Assembly (NCBI GenBank): GCA_002693165.1
Contig: NZOP01000025.1
Span: 1-6,720, forward strand
Reading direction: 5' to 3'
Origin: Nitrososphaerota archaeon
GTDB taxonomy: Archaea > Thermoproteota > Nitrososphaeria > Nitrososphaerales > UBA57
DNA: 6,720 bases
This document shows, one piece after another, positions 1-6,330 of the stretch. A program made the translations under genes and the position numbers. Under the pieces are notes generated by a model that saw only the letters and a program-made list of their open reading frames with translations, made no database searches and was not told the DNA's origin. The first letter of the stretch is position 1; each line of letters begins with the position of its first letter.

Positions 1-54
1 AATGGAGAAATAATGAATATCGAATTAGTTCTAGGAACAAGACCGATAAATTAA
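1..54 (+). CDS. 3' end of an unrecognised gene (partial, 17 residues visible)
   Basis: Frame 1 is open from the left window edge to a TAA at 52-54 and would encode NGEIMNIELVLGTRPIN. The codons (GGA, GAA, ATA, AGA) look like those of the confirmed genes, and the stop lies just before the AT-rich promoter region of gatD, which is where an upstream gene would end. Seventeen residues are too few to name a family. An in-frame ATG at 13-15 exists, but a 13-residue gene starting there is less likely than the tail of a longer one. The minus strand is also open here, so even the strand is uncertain. Confidence 0.35.
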   Translation, partial: NGEIMNIELVLGTRPIN

Positions 55-69
55 GAAATAATATCATAA

Positions 70-77
70 TTATATAC
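70..77 (+). promoter_or_regulatory. TATA-like element upstream of gatD
   Basis: TTATATAC lies in an AT-rich gap with no other gene. If transcription starts about 26 nt past its centre, as is usual in archaea, the mRNA begins near position 100 and leaves a leader of about 19 nt before the TTG start of gatD. No Shine-Dalgarno-like GGAG/GGTG occurs in that leader. In DNA this AT-rich such a match is weak evidence on its own; its position is the main support. Confidence 0.4.
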
Positions 78-118
78 AAAAGTTATTTCATAGCATGTAA
101 TAGTTTTAATGAGCAATA

Positions 119-1426
119 TTGTCCGAATTAAGTGGATATAAAGATAATTCATTAAAACTACTCAAGGATGCCGGAATACAGATTGGAGATTTTATTAAAA
201 TCTATACAGAAACAACAAAATATTCTGGGAATCTTCTTCCAAGATATGAATATTCAAATGTAAATTATATCGTGATTAAATTAACTAACGGATACAATAT
301 AGGAATAGATTCTAAGAAAATAACCAATATAATAAAAGTAAAAAGCGGCGAAAAGCCAAAATTCATACCTCCGCCAAAGCCAAATGTAAAAGAATCACTG
401 CCTAAAATAGCCATATTAGGAACAGGAGGAACAATTGCGTCAAGAATTGATTATAAAACAGGTGCAGTCAATCCTGCATTTTCAGCTGAAGAACTATATT
501 CAATAATACCTGAATTATCAGCTTATGCAAATATTAACACGCAATTAATTTCCAATATTGCAAGTGAACAAATGAATCCAGAAGATTGGAAAAATATTGC
601 AGAAAAAGTAATAGAAAAGATCGAAGAAGGAAATAAAGGAATTATTATTGGCCACGGAACAGATACAATGGCATATAGTTCAGCAGCATTAAGTTTTGCA
701 TTAAATAATTGTCCAATACCAATAGTACTAACAGGGGCACAAAGATCAACAGATAGGCCTTCATCTGACGCCTCATTAAATATGATTTCATCTGTAATTT
801 TTGCTTCTCAAAAAATGCTGAATGGTGTATATTTAGCAATGCATTCAAGTATTGAAGATAACATAGTTTCTATTCATTCAGGTGTAAGAGTAAGAAAAAA
901 CCATACTTCAAAACGAGATGCATTTCAATCAATAGGAATTGAGCCAATAGCAACTGTAAATCAAGATAAAGTAACAATTAGTTTAGAATTACCAAAAAAT
1001 AATGAAAAATTTGAACCAAAAATTAATTTTAATGAGAATGTTTCACTACTTAAATTCCATCCAGGCTTCAATTCAGAAATTATAGACATGATCGTAAATT
1101 CAGGAGCAAAAGGCATAATATTAGAAGGAACAGGATTAGGGCATGTGAATTCACGATGTAATAAATCGATTAAAAATGCTATAGATAAAGGAATGTTTGT
1201 CGGAATGACTTCTCAATGTTTGCAGGGAAGAATAAAAATGACAGTTTATTCAGCAGGAAGAGATTTGTTAGAGATTGGAGTTACTCCACTAGAAGATATG
1301 ATTCCAGAAACAGCATTAGTAAAATTAATGTGGGCATATGGAAATTACCAAGATGATGAGATTAAAGAAATAATGTTAAAAAACATAACAGGAGAATATA
1401 CAAAAAGATCAAAATTAGGCAGATAG
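119..1426 (+). CDS. gatD: Glu-tRNA(Gln) amidotransferase subunit D (asparaginase-type glutaminase)
   Basis: GatD frees ammonia from an amide donor and passes it to GatE, which amidates Glu-tRNA(Gln); archaea use this route because they generally lack GlnRS. The 435 residues match the usual GatD length. Residues 1-90 form the small N-terminal domain that separates GatD from plain asparaginases, followed by a proline-rich linker (PPPKP, 84-88). The asparaginase domain carries GTGGTIAS at 101-108 (catalytic Thr105), HGTDT at 179-183 (Thr181, Asp182), LTGAQR at 204-209 and a Lys, probably Lys260, in the RKNHTS segment. The start is TTG: an in-frame TGA lies three codons upstream, and the only nearby ATG (109) is out of frame and stops after ten codons. 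gatE follows after 5 nt, so the pair is very likely one operon. A stand-alone asparaginase is unlikely given the N-terminal domain and the neighbour. Confidence 0.96.
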   Translation: MSELSGYKDNSLKLLKDAGIQIGDFIKIYTETTKYSGNLLPRYEYSNVNYIVIKLTNGYNIGIDSKKITNIIKVKSGEKPKFIPPPKPNVKESLPKIAILGTGGTIASRIDYKTGAVNPAFSAEELYSIIPELSAYANINTQLISNIASEQMNPEDWKNIAEKVIEKIEEGNKGIIIGHGTDTMAYSSAALSFALNNCPIPIVLTGAQRSTDRPSSDASLNMISSVIFASQKMLNGVYLAMHSSIEDNIVSIHSGVRVRKNHTSKRDAFQSIGIEPIATVNQDKVTISLELPKNNEKFEPKINFNENVSLLKFHPGFNSEIIDMIVNSGAKGIILEGTGLGHVNSRCNKSIKNAIDKGMFVGMTSQCLQGRIKMTVYSAGRDLLEIGVTPLEDMIPETALVKLMWAYGNYQDDEIKEIMLKNITGEYTKRSKLGR

Positions 1427-1431
1427 TCTAT

Positions 1432-3324
1432 ATGAATAAAAATGAATATAAACTAAAAGTAGGATTGGAAATACATCAACAACTTGCAAGTTCAACGAAA
1501 TTATTTTGTAAATGTAACGGATTCGATAAATTAGAAGACGAAATATATTTTAAGAGAGTTCTACGACCAACGCAGAGTGAATTAGGTAAAACAGATCCTG
1601 CCGCACTATTTGAATCAAAAAAATCAAAACAAATGAATTATATTGCAAACACAAATACAAGTTGTCTTGTTGAGGCTGATGAAGAACCACCTCATGAAAT
1701 AAGCGAAGAAGCATTAGATATAGCTCTAACAATATCCTATTTGTTAAATGCAGAACCAGTAGATGAAATACACGTAATGAGAAAATTAGTCATAGATGGA
1801 TCAAATACCACAGGATTTCAAAGAACAGTAATTATATCAACAGGAGGAGAGCTACAAGTTGATAATCTAAAAATACCTGTACTTTCAATAAGCCTCGAAG
1901 AAGATGCTTCTAGAATTATTAATAAAAATAAAGAACAATCAACATATTCACTCGACAGATTATCAATACCACTAATAGAAATCACACTTGCGCCTGTGAA
2001 ATTTAAAAAAGAAGAAACAGAAAAAATTGCTTTAACATTAGGAAGATTAATGAGAACAACGGGTAAAGTAGTAAGAGGTATTGGAACAATCAGACAAGAT
2101 GTAAATATCTCAATAGATGGAGAAAATATTATTGAAGTAAAGGGAGTTCAGCAACTAGATATGTTGACAAATATAATTGAATTTGAAAATCATAGACAAA
2201 TAAACTTACTAAAAATAAAAAAAACACTAGTAGAAAGAGGTCTAGAAAAAAATAATTTTAGTGCAAATTCAATAGACATATCAAATATTTTTACAAATAC
2301 TGATTCTAAATTATTAAAACAAACACTAATAAACAAAGGTAGAATCGTAGCAATAATAGCACCAAAATTTAAAAAATTAATCGGACAAGAAGAATATGAA
2401 GGAACAAGATTAGGCCGAGATATTTCATCTTTAGTAAAATTTTTCGGATATGGTGGAATATTTCATTCAGATGAATTACCCAATTACGGAATAACAATAG
2501 ATGAAATAAATGAAATTAAAAATAAATTAAAAAATGATCAGGATGATGCGTTCATAATACTCGCAGGAGATAATGAAAATATCGATAATGCAATAAAGAG
2601 CATTCAAAATAGGCTATTTCAATGCATTATAGGAATACCTGCAGAAACAAGAACTCCAACAGAAGATGGAAAAACTGATTTTATGAGACCAAGACCAGGA
2701 TCTGCAAGAATGTATCCAGAAACTGATATAATTCCAGTGAAAATAACAGATGGCAAACGAAAAATAATTAAAAAATCATTACCTAAAACTTATGAAGAAC
2801 AAATTAGCAATTATAAAAATAATATTGGATTAAATGATAAATTATCAGTGCAAATATTTGATTCAAAATATAAAATATTATTTGAAAACCTAATACAGCA
2901 AATACATCTACCTGCAAATTTTATTGCTGCGCAATTGACAGAAACATTAATCAATTTAAGTAGGAATAACATAGATGTAAGTAAAATTACAGATGAAGAA
3001 TTAGAAAAAATATTTAAAGAAATAGAAAAAGGAGAAATTGCTAAAGAATCATTTGAGAAAATAATTGAAGACATTTGTAAAAATGAAAATAACATCGATA
3101 ACATAATTAATGAAATGAAAACGAATAAATTAAGTGAAGAAGATGTCGAGAATATAATACTAGAAATAATAGACATGAAAAAACAAATTATCAAACAAAA
3201 AGGAATTGATTCTTTCAGTATGCTTATGGGTGAAACTATGAAACAACTACGTGGAAAGATAGATGGAAAAATAATAAGTAATAAAATTAAAGAATTATTA
3301 GAAAAAGAAATCAATAAAAACTAA
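1432..3324 (+). CDS. gatE: Glu-tRNA(Gln) amidotransferase subunit E (tRNA-binding kinase/transferase)
   Basis: GatE binds Glu-tRNA(Gln), phosphorylates the glutamate gamma-carboxylate with ATP and adds the ammonia delivered by GatD. At 630 residues it has full family length. The GatB-type core starts with VGLEIHQQL (10-18); Cys26, Cys28 and the CLVEADEEPPH block (78-88) are GatE hallmarks. SLEED (154-158), GIGTIRQDVNISI (216-228) and EVKGVQQLDML (235-245) follow. The AspRS-like (GAD) insertion that distinguishes GatE from GatB covers roughly 275-405, with GTRLGRDISSLVKFFGYGG at 324-342. RPRPGSARMYPETD (419-432) returns to the core. The C-terminus is helical with a YqeY-like tail ending in MGETMKQLRGKIDGK (599-613). 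The ATG sits 5 nt after gatD with no clear ribosome site, suggesting coupling to gatD. The last third is very rich in Lys, Asn, Ile and Glu. The stop touches the guaA stop. Confidence 0.97.
   Translation: MNKNEYKLKVGLEIHQQLASSTKLFCKCNGFDKLEDEIYFKRVLRPTQSELGKTDPAALFESKKSKQMNYIANTNTSCLVEADEEPPHEISEEALDIALTISYLLNAEPVDEIHVMRKLVIDGSNTTGFQRTVIISTGGELQVDNLKIPVLSISLEEDASRIINKNKEQSTYSLDRLSIPLIEITLAPVKFKKEETEKIALTLGRLMRTTGKVVRGIGTIRQDVNISIDGENIIEVKGVQQLDMLTNIIEFENHRQINLLKIKKTLVERGLEKNNFSANSIDISNIFTNTDSKLLKQTLINKGRIVAIIAPKFKKLIGQEEYEGTRLGRDISSLVKFFGYGGIFHSDELPNYGITIDEINEIKNKLKNDQDDAFIILAGDNENIDNAIKSIQNRLFQCIIGIPAETRTPTEDGKTDFMRPRPGSARMYPETDIIPVKITDGKRKIIKKSLPKTYEEQISNYKNNIGLNDKLSVQIFDSKYKILFENLIQQIHLPANFIAAQLTETLINLSRNNIDVSKITDEELEKIFKEIEKGEIAKESFEKIIEDICKNENNIDNIINEMKTNKLSEEDVENIILEIIDMKKQIIKQKGIDSFSMLMGETMKQLRGKIDGKIISNKIKELLEKEINKN
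3301..3321 (-). terminator. U-rich tract downstream of guaA, inside gatE antisense
   Basis: Reading leftward past the guaA stop, the transcript meets a T-rich run containing two T5 tracts separated by ATTGATTTC within 25 nt of the stop. Archaeal RNA polymerase commonly terminates on such U tracts without a hairpin. The run is the complement of the Lys/Asn-rich C-terminal codons of gatE, so it may be a by-product of that composition. No comparable tract lies immediately after gatE on the other strand. Confidence 0.4.
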
Positions 3325-4854
3325 TTACTGAGGTTCTATAGTTGAAGGAGGTTTACTAGATATAGTATAAGTAACCCAACTCACATTATCAACTTCATTT
3401 GTAATTCGCCTACTAATATTATCCAATATATCATAAGGCAATCTAACCCAATCAGCAGTCATAGCGTCATTGGACTCAACAATTCTTACAGTAACAATAT
3501 AGCCAATCTTACGATTGTCGCCTAAAACACCAACAGCTTTATCATCTCCTACAATAGCAAAAGCCTGCCAAACTTTATCATAATAACCTGATTTTTGTAA
3601 TTCTTCTTCAACTATAGAGCTAGAATGTCTACAAATAGAGAGTTTTTCTTTATTAAATTTCCCAATAATACGAACAGCAAGTCCTGGACCAGGAAATGGA
3701 TGACGTTTAAGAATATCATCGGGCAAATCAATTAATTTAGCAACATGACGCACTTCATCTTTATATAATTCTCGAAGCGGTTCAATTAACTGAAAATCAA
3801 GATTTTCTGGCAAACCGCCAACATTATGATGAGTCTTAATAGTAGCAGCAGGTCCACTAGTAGATGCACTTTCAATAACATCAGGATATAAAGTTCCTTG
3901 AGCTAACCACTTAAAAGAACCATTTTGATTACTGATTTCTTCAAATACTTTAATAAATTCTCGGCCGATAAGTTTTCTACGTATTTCAGGATCTGTAACA
4001 TCTGAAAGCAAATTAAGAAATCTATCAGATTCATTATAAAAAATAATTTTAATTTTCAATTTATCAAATATTTTTAGTACATGATTAGCTTCATTCTTAC
4101 GTAATAAACCATGATCAACAAATACACAAGTCAATCTATCTCCAATAGCTTTATGAAGTAATAAGGCAACAGTTGAAGAATCTACACCGCCACTCAATGC
4201 ACAAAGAACAGAATCATTTCCAACTTTAGATTTTATTTTATTTATAGACGATTCAACAAATGAATCCATAGTCCATAAACCTTTACAACCACATATTTCA
4301 TAAATAAAATTCTTTAAAATTTTTGTTCCGTCTAAAGTATGAGTGACTTCAGGATGGAATTGTACGCCATATAAATTATTTGAACAAATGGCAGCATAAG
4401 GAGAGTTATCAGTAGAAGCAATTGATTTGAAGTTATCAGGAAGTATTTTAGTAGCATCTCCATGACTCATCCAAACATCAGTAGTTGAATCAATTCCATA
4501 AAATAATTTTTGGTCAGATAATATGGATAAAGTCGCTTTACCATATTCTCTTTTATTAGTTCTATTAATTGATCCTCCCATGGCATCAACAATTATTTGT
4601 AATCCGTAACAAATCCCAAGAATTGGTATATTTAAATCAAATATTTTAGAATCAGGTTTAGGAGAATTATCATCATAAACACTACTTGGACCTCCTGTAA
4701 GAATTATACCAGATGGATTTAATAATTCAATTTCGTGTGATGGAGTATCATATGGTAATAATTCAGCATAAACTGATAAATCTCTAATACGCCGAGTTAT
4801 TAAATGAGAATATTGACCTCCAAAATCTAAAACTACGATATTTTCTCTATTCAT
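3325..4854 (-). CDS. guaA: GMP synthase, glutamine-hydrolysing, single-chain
   Basis: GuaA converts XMP to GMP using ATP and the amide nitrogen of glutamine, the last step of guanine nucleotide synthesis. With the ATG at 4854-4852 the protein has 509 residues and begins MNRENIVVLDFGGQYSHL, the normal GuaA start. The class I amidotransferase domain shows GGPSSVYD (54-61), nucleophile Cys82 in GICYG, and His167/Glu169 in QFHPEV. The ATP-pyrophosphatase domain has the SGGVDS P-loop (221-226) and HHNVGGLP (342-349). RHPFPGPGLAVRI (384-396) opens the C-terminal dimerisation and XMP-binding domain, which ends KPPSTIEPQ. The family normally ends in IEWE, so the last residues are unusual. An upstream TTG at 4914 would add 20 hydrophobic residues that overlap the preceding gene and match nothing in the family. 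The start overlaps that gene by 8 nt, which suggests translational coupling. Confidence 0.97.
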   Translation of the reverse strand: MNRENIVVLDFGGQYSHLITRRIRDLSVYAELLPYDTPSHEIELLNPSGIILTGGPSSVYDDNSPKPDSKIFDLNIPILGICYGLQIIVDAMGGSINRTNKREYGKATLSILSDQKLFYGIDSTTDVWMSHGDATKILPDNFKSIASTDNSPYAAICSNNLYGVQFHPEVTHTLDGTKILKNFIYEICGCKGLWTMDSFVESSINKIKSKVGNDSVLCALSGGVDSSTVALLLHKAIGDRLTCVFVDHGLLRKNEANHVLKIFDKLKIKIIFYNESDRFLNLLSDVTDPEIRRKLIGREFIKVFEEISNQNGSFKWLAQGTLYPDVIESASTSGPAATIKTHHNVGGLPENLDFQLIEPLRELYKDEVRHVAKLIDLPDDILKRHPFPGPGLAVRIIGKFNKEKLSICRHSSSIVEEELQKSGYYDKVWQAFAIVGDDKAVGVLGDNRKIGYIVTVRIVESNDAMTADWVRLPYDILDNISRRITNEVDNVSWVTYTISSKPPSTIEPQ

Positions 4855-5188
4855 TATTATCACATTGATGACGGTTTTCACTATTAAGAATGTAAGCACC
4901 CCATCGATCGTCAATTTTACGCATTTCTATTTCTACTTGACAGACATTACAAGATTTTTTATACGAATTATTCGATGTTTGAGGAATTGATGTATTTTGA
5001 GATTTACCGTCAGGATTTAATGATTTAATAGATTGTGCAGGTTGAAAACTAGATAATTTAAGAATATTATCAATTACCGATAATGTCTCTTGTAAATTTG
5101 TTAATTCAGTTTCTAAATCGTTAATTTTTTTCTCCAGCCATTCTTTCTTATCTGCAGCTTTCTTTAAATTATCTTCAGAATAACTCAT
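4847..5188 (-). CDS. Small coiled-coil protein with C-terminal zinc-ribbon-like motif, function unknown
   Basis: This 113-residue protein matches no named family that I know. Residues 5-45 are a strongly charged helix with leucine/isoleucine spacing typical of a coiled coil (KKEWLEKKINDLETELTNLQ at 14-33). Residues 48-76 are a Ser/Asn/Gln/Pro-rich linker. Residues 80-109 contain Cys80, Cys83, His107 and Cys109, a CxxC-x23-HxC pattern that would bind one zinc ion; between the pairs GAYIL (97-101) resembles the middle strand of small ribbons of this type. There is no signal peptide or membrane segment, so it should be cytosolic. The ATG at 5188 is preceded by a TATA-like element about 28 nt away. 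The stop codon overlaps the guaA start in the sequence ATGAATAG, so the two are probably co-translated. A role in oligomerisation plus nucleic-acid or protein binding is possible but unproven. Confidence 0.88.
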   Translation of the reverse strand: MSYSEDNLKKAADKKEWLEKKINDLETELTNLQETLSVIDNILKLSSFQPAQSIKSLNPDGKSQNTSIPQTSNNSYKKSCNVCQVEIEMRKIDDRWGAYILNSENRHQCDNNE

Positions 5189-5212
5189 ACAACATAATAT
5201 GCTAAAAAGAAA

Positions 5213-5220
5213 CGTATAAG
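5213..5220 (-). promoter_or_regulatory. TATA-like element upstream of the small zinc-ribbon gene and guaA
   Basis: On the minus strand the element reads CTTATACG, centred about 28 nt before the ATG at 5188. That spacing would start the transcript at or within a few bases of the start codon, giving a leaderless mRNA, which is common in archaea. A second AT-rich candidate, AATTATAATG at 5222-5231, would give a leader of about 12 nt. The 88-nt gap (5189-5276) holds no other feature, so a promoter here for the small gene and guaA is reasonable. Confidence 0.42.
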
Positions 5221-5276
5221 CATTATAATTGTCAAATATTTCATTTACTTAGAATTACAAGAGATTCAAATAATGA

Positions 5277-6287
5277 TTATAAATAGTTAATAATTTCGGA
5301 TGTCATTTCAGAAGTTTTGGAATTACCACCAAGATCATATGTAACTGATTTGCCTTCGGAAATTACACGTTCAGTTGCTTCAAAGATCTCATTACGAGAT
5401 TTAATATCTCCTAAATATTGAAGCATCCACGCAGCAGATAGTATTGTTGCAGTAGGATTTATTTTATTTTTGCCTTTATATTTAGGAGCACTTCCATGAG
5501 CAGGTTCAAACATTGCATAATTATCTCCAATATTTGCAGAATAAACATTTCCAATACTACCAATTAAAGCAGATGCTTCTTCAGAAATAATATCCATAAA
5601 TAAATTTGTACTCAATAAGACTTTATTATGAAATCTTTCAGGATTTTTATATAGTTGCTGAGCCATATTATCAATAAAATAATCTTCTATTTCAATATCA
5701 GGATACATTTTAGAAATTTTATTTACCTCATCAAGAAAAATAGCGTCAGTTTCGCGAAGAATATTTGCTTTATGAATCGGAACAACTGTTTTCCAATTTC
5801 TATTTTTTGCAGATTCAAAAGCAAATTTTGCTATTCTAGTGCATGAAGATCTAGTTATTTTTCTAATAGTTATAGCAGTATCTTTATCAATTTGAAATCC
5901 AAGTCCACTATACATACCTTCAGTTCCTTCACGTATACAAAGCATCTCGATAGATTTGGATTCATCAACAGAAAGGCTTTTTATTGGTCTAACATTTGCG
6001 TAAAGATCAAATTTTTGTCTAAGTGTAACAGCAACACTACGAGGAGCACCTGGAACAGTAGGAGTAATAGTGGGTCCTTTAAGACATGCATCACTATTTT
6101 CCAATAATTCAAATGTATGTTGAGGAATCAAACTAGGTCCTTTGTTTTTTTCCCAAGATTCAAATCCAGCTTCACATTGAATAAATTCTATTCCAGTCGG
6201 ATTAACTGCTTCAAGAATTTTCATTGTGCAAGAAATTAATTCTGGGCCAGTGCCATCTCCATTAATTATTATAGCTTTCTTTGTCAA
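5277..6287 (-). CDS. Isocitrate dehydrogenase-type decarboxylating dehydrogenase, probably NADP-dependent
   Basis: The 336 residues belong to the isocitrate/isopropylmalate dehydrogenase family, which oxidises and decarboxylates 2-hydroxy acids. Isocitrate is the likely substrate: RSVAVTLR (83-90) keeps the substrate-loop Ser (84) in the RSLNVALR position of E. coli Icd and lacks the Leu-rich loop of isopropylmalate dehydrogenases. Tyr126, Lys173 (HKANI), Asp206 and Asp232 match the catalytic and metal residues. HGSAPKYKG (264-272) has the Lys-Tyr pair of NADP enzymes, and Tyr317 matches another NADP-phosphate contact. The signature block deviates: Gly121, Met231 and Glu236 replace the usual Asn, Gly and Asp. 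The start is TTG at 6287, because an in-frame TAA lies two codons upstream; it gives MTKKAIIINGDGTGPE, a normal N-terminus. The product, 2-oxoglutarate, feeds glutamate synthesis. Its upstream neighbour is a citric-acid-cycle flavoprotein, 43 nt away. Homoisocitrate or isopropylmalate activity is not fully excluded. Confidence 0.9.
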   Translation of the reverse strand: MTKKAIIINGDGTGPELISCTMKILEAVNPTGIEFIQCEAGFESWEKNKGPSLIPQHTFELLENSDACLKGPTITPTVPGAPRSVAVTLRQKFDLYANVRPIKSLSVDESKSIEMLCIREGTEGMYSGLGFQIDKDTAITIRKITRSSCTRIAKFAFESAKNRNWKTVVPIHKANILRETDAIFLDEVNKISKMYPDIEIEDYFIDNMAQQLYKNPERFHNKVLLSTNLFMDIISEEASALIGSIGNVYSANIGDNYAMFEPAHGSAPKYKGKNKINPTATILSAAWMLQYLGDIKSRNEIFEATERVISEGKSVTYDLGGNSKTSEMTSEIINYL

Positions 6288-6308
6288 ACATTAAATAGCT
6301 AATATAGA

Positions 6309-6319
6309 TAAAATAAAAG
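6309..6319 (-). promoter_or_regulatory. TATA-like element upstream of the isocitrate dehydrogenase gene
   Basis: The minus strand reads TTTTATTTTAT, centred about 27 nt before the TTG start at 6287. This would give the gene its own, nearly leaderless transcript even though the flavoprotein gene ends only 43 nt upstream. The same T-rich run could instead act as the terminator of that upstream gene; the two readings are compatible. Confidence 0.33.
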
Positions 6320-6329
6320 TGTTAGCCAC
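6309..6329 (-). terminator. Possible U-rich terminator after the flavoprotein gene
   Basis: Just past the TAA at 6333-6331 the minus strand shows a short GTG/CAC stem around a GCTAA loop and then TTTTATTTTAT. The stem has only three base pairs, so the U-rich tract is the main evidence. It overlaps the proposed promoter of the next gene, and read-through into that gene remains possible. Confidence 0.3.
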
Positions 6330-6330
6330 A

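Noticed and set aside
645..848. Minus-strand open frame inside gatD, and similar ones at 1550-1732 (minus), 5655-5846 (plus) and 5892-6107 (plus).
   Set aside because: Each lies fully inside a well-conserved gene in another frame and encodes a composition-driven sequence with no recognisable motif.
119..1426. gatD as a free-standing type I/II asparaginase.
   Set aside because: The N-terminal domain of about 90 residues and the directly following gatE identify GatD.
2811..3314. A 167-codon open frame on the minus strand opposite the gatE 3' end, rich in Ser, Ile, Phe and Leu and looking membrane-like.
   Set aside because: It is the complement of Lys/Asn/Glu-rich gatE codons, which automatically yields Phe/Leu/Ile/Ser; gatE is conserved there and there is no promoter or family match.
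4880..4890. A TATA-like TTCTTAATAGT about 27-30 nt before the guaA ATG on the minus strand, as an internal promoter.
   Set aside because: It lies inside the coding region of the zinc-ribbon gene, is a poor match, and the stop/start overlap already explains guaA expression.
4855..4914. A longer guaA starting with TTG at 4914 (529 residues).
   Set aside because: The extra 20 residues are hydrophobic, overlap the confirmed C-terminal zinc motif of the preceding gene in another frame, and precede the normal GuaA start MNRENIVVLDFGG.
5277..6287. The dehydrogenase as 3-isopropylmalate dehydrogenase (leuB).
   Set aside because: The substrate loop has the Ser-containing RSVAVTLR pattern rather than the Leu-rich loop of isopropylmalate dehydrogenases, and the Lys-Tyr cofactor pair is NADP-type rather than Asp-Ile.
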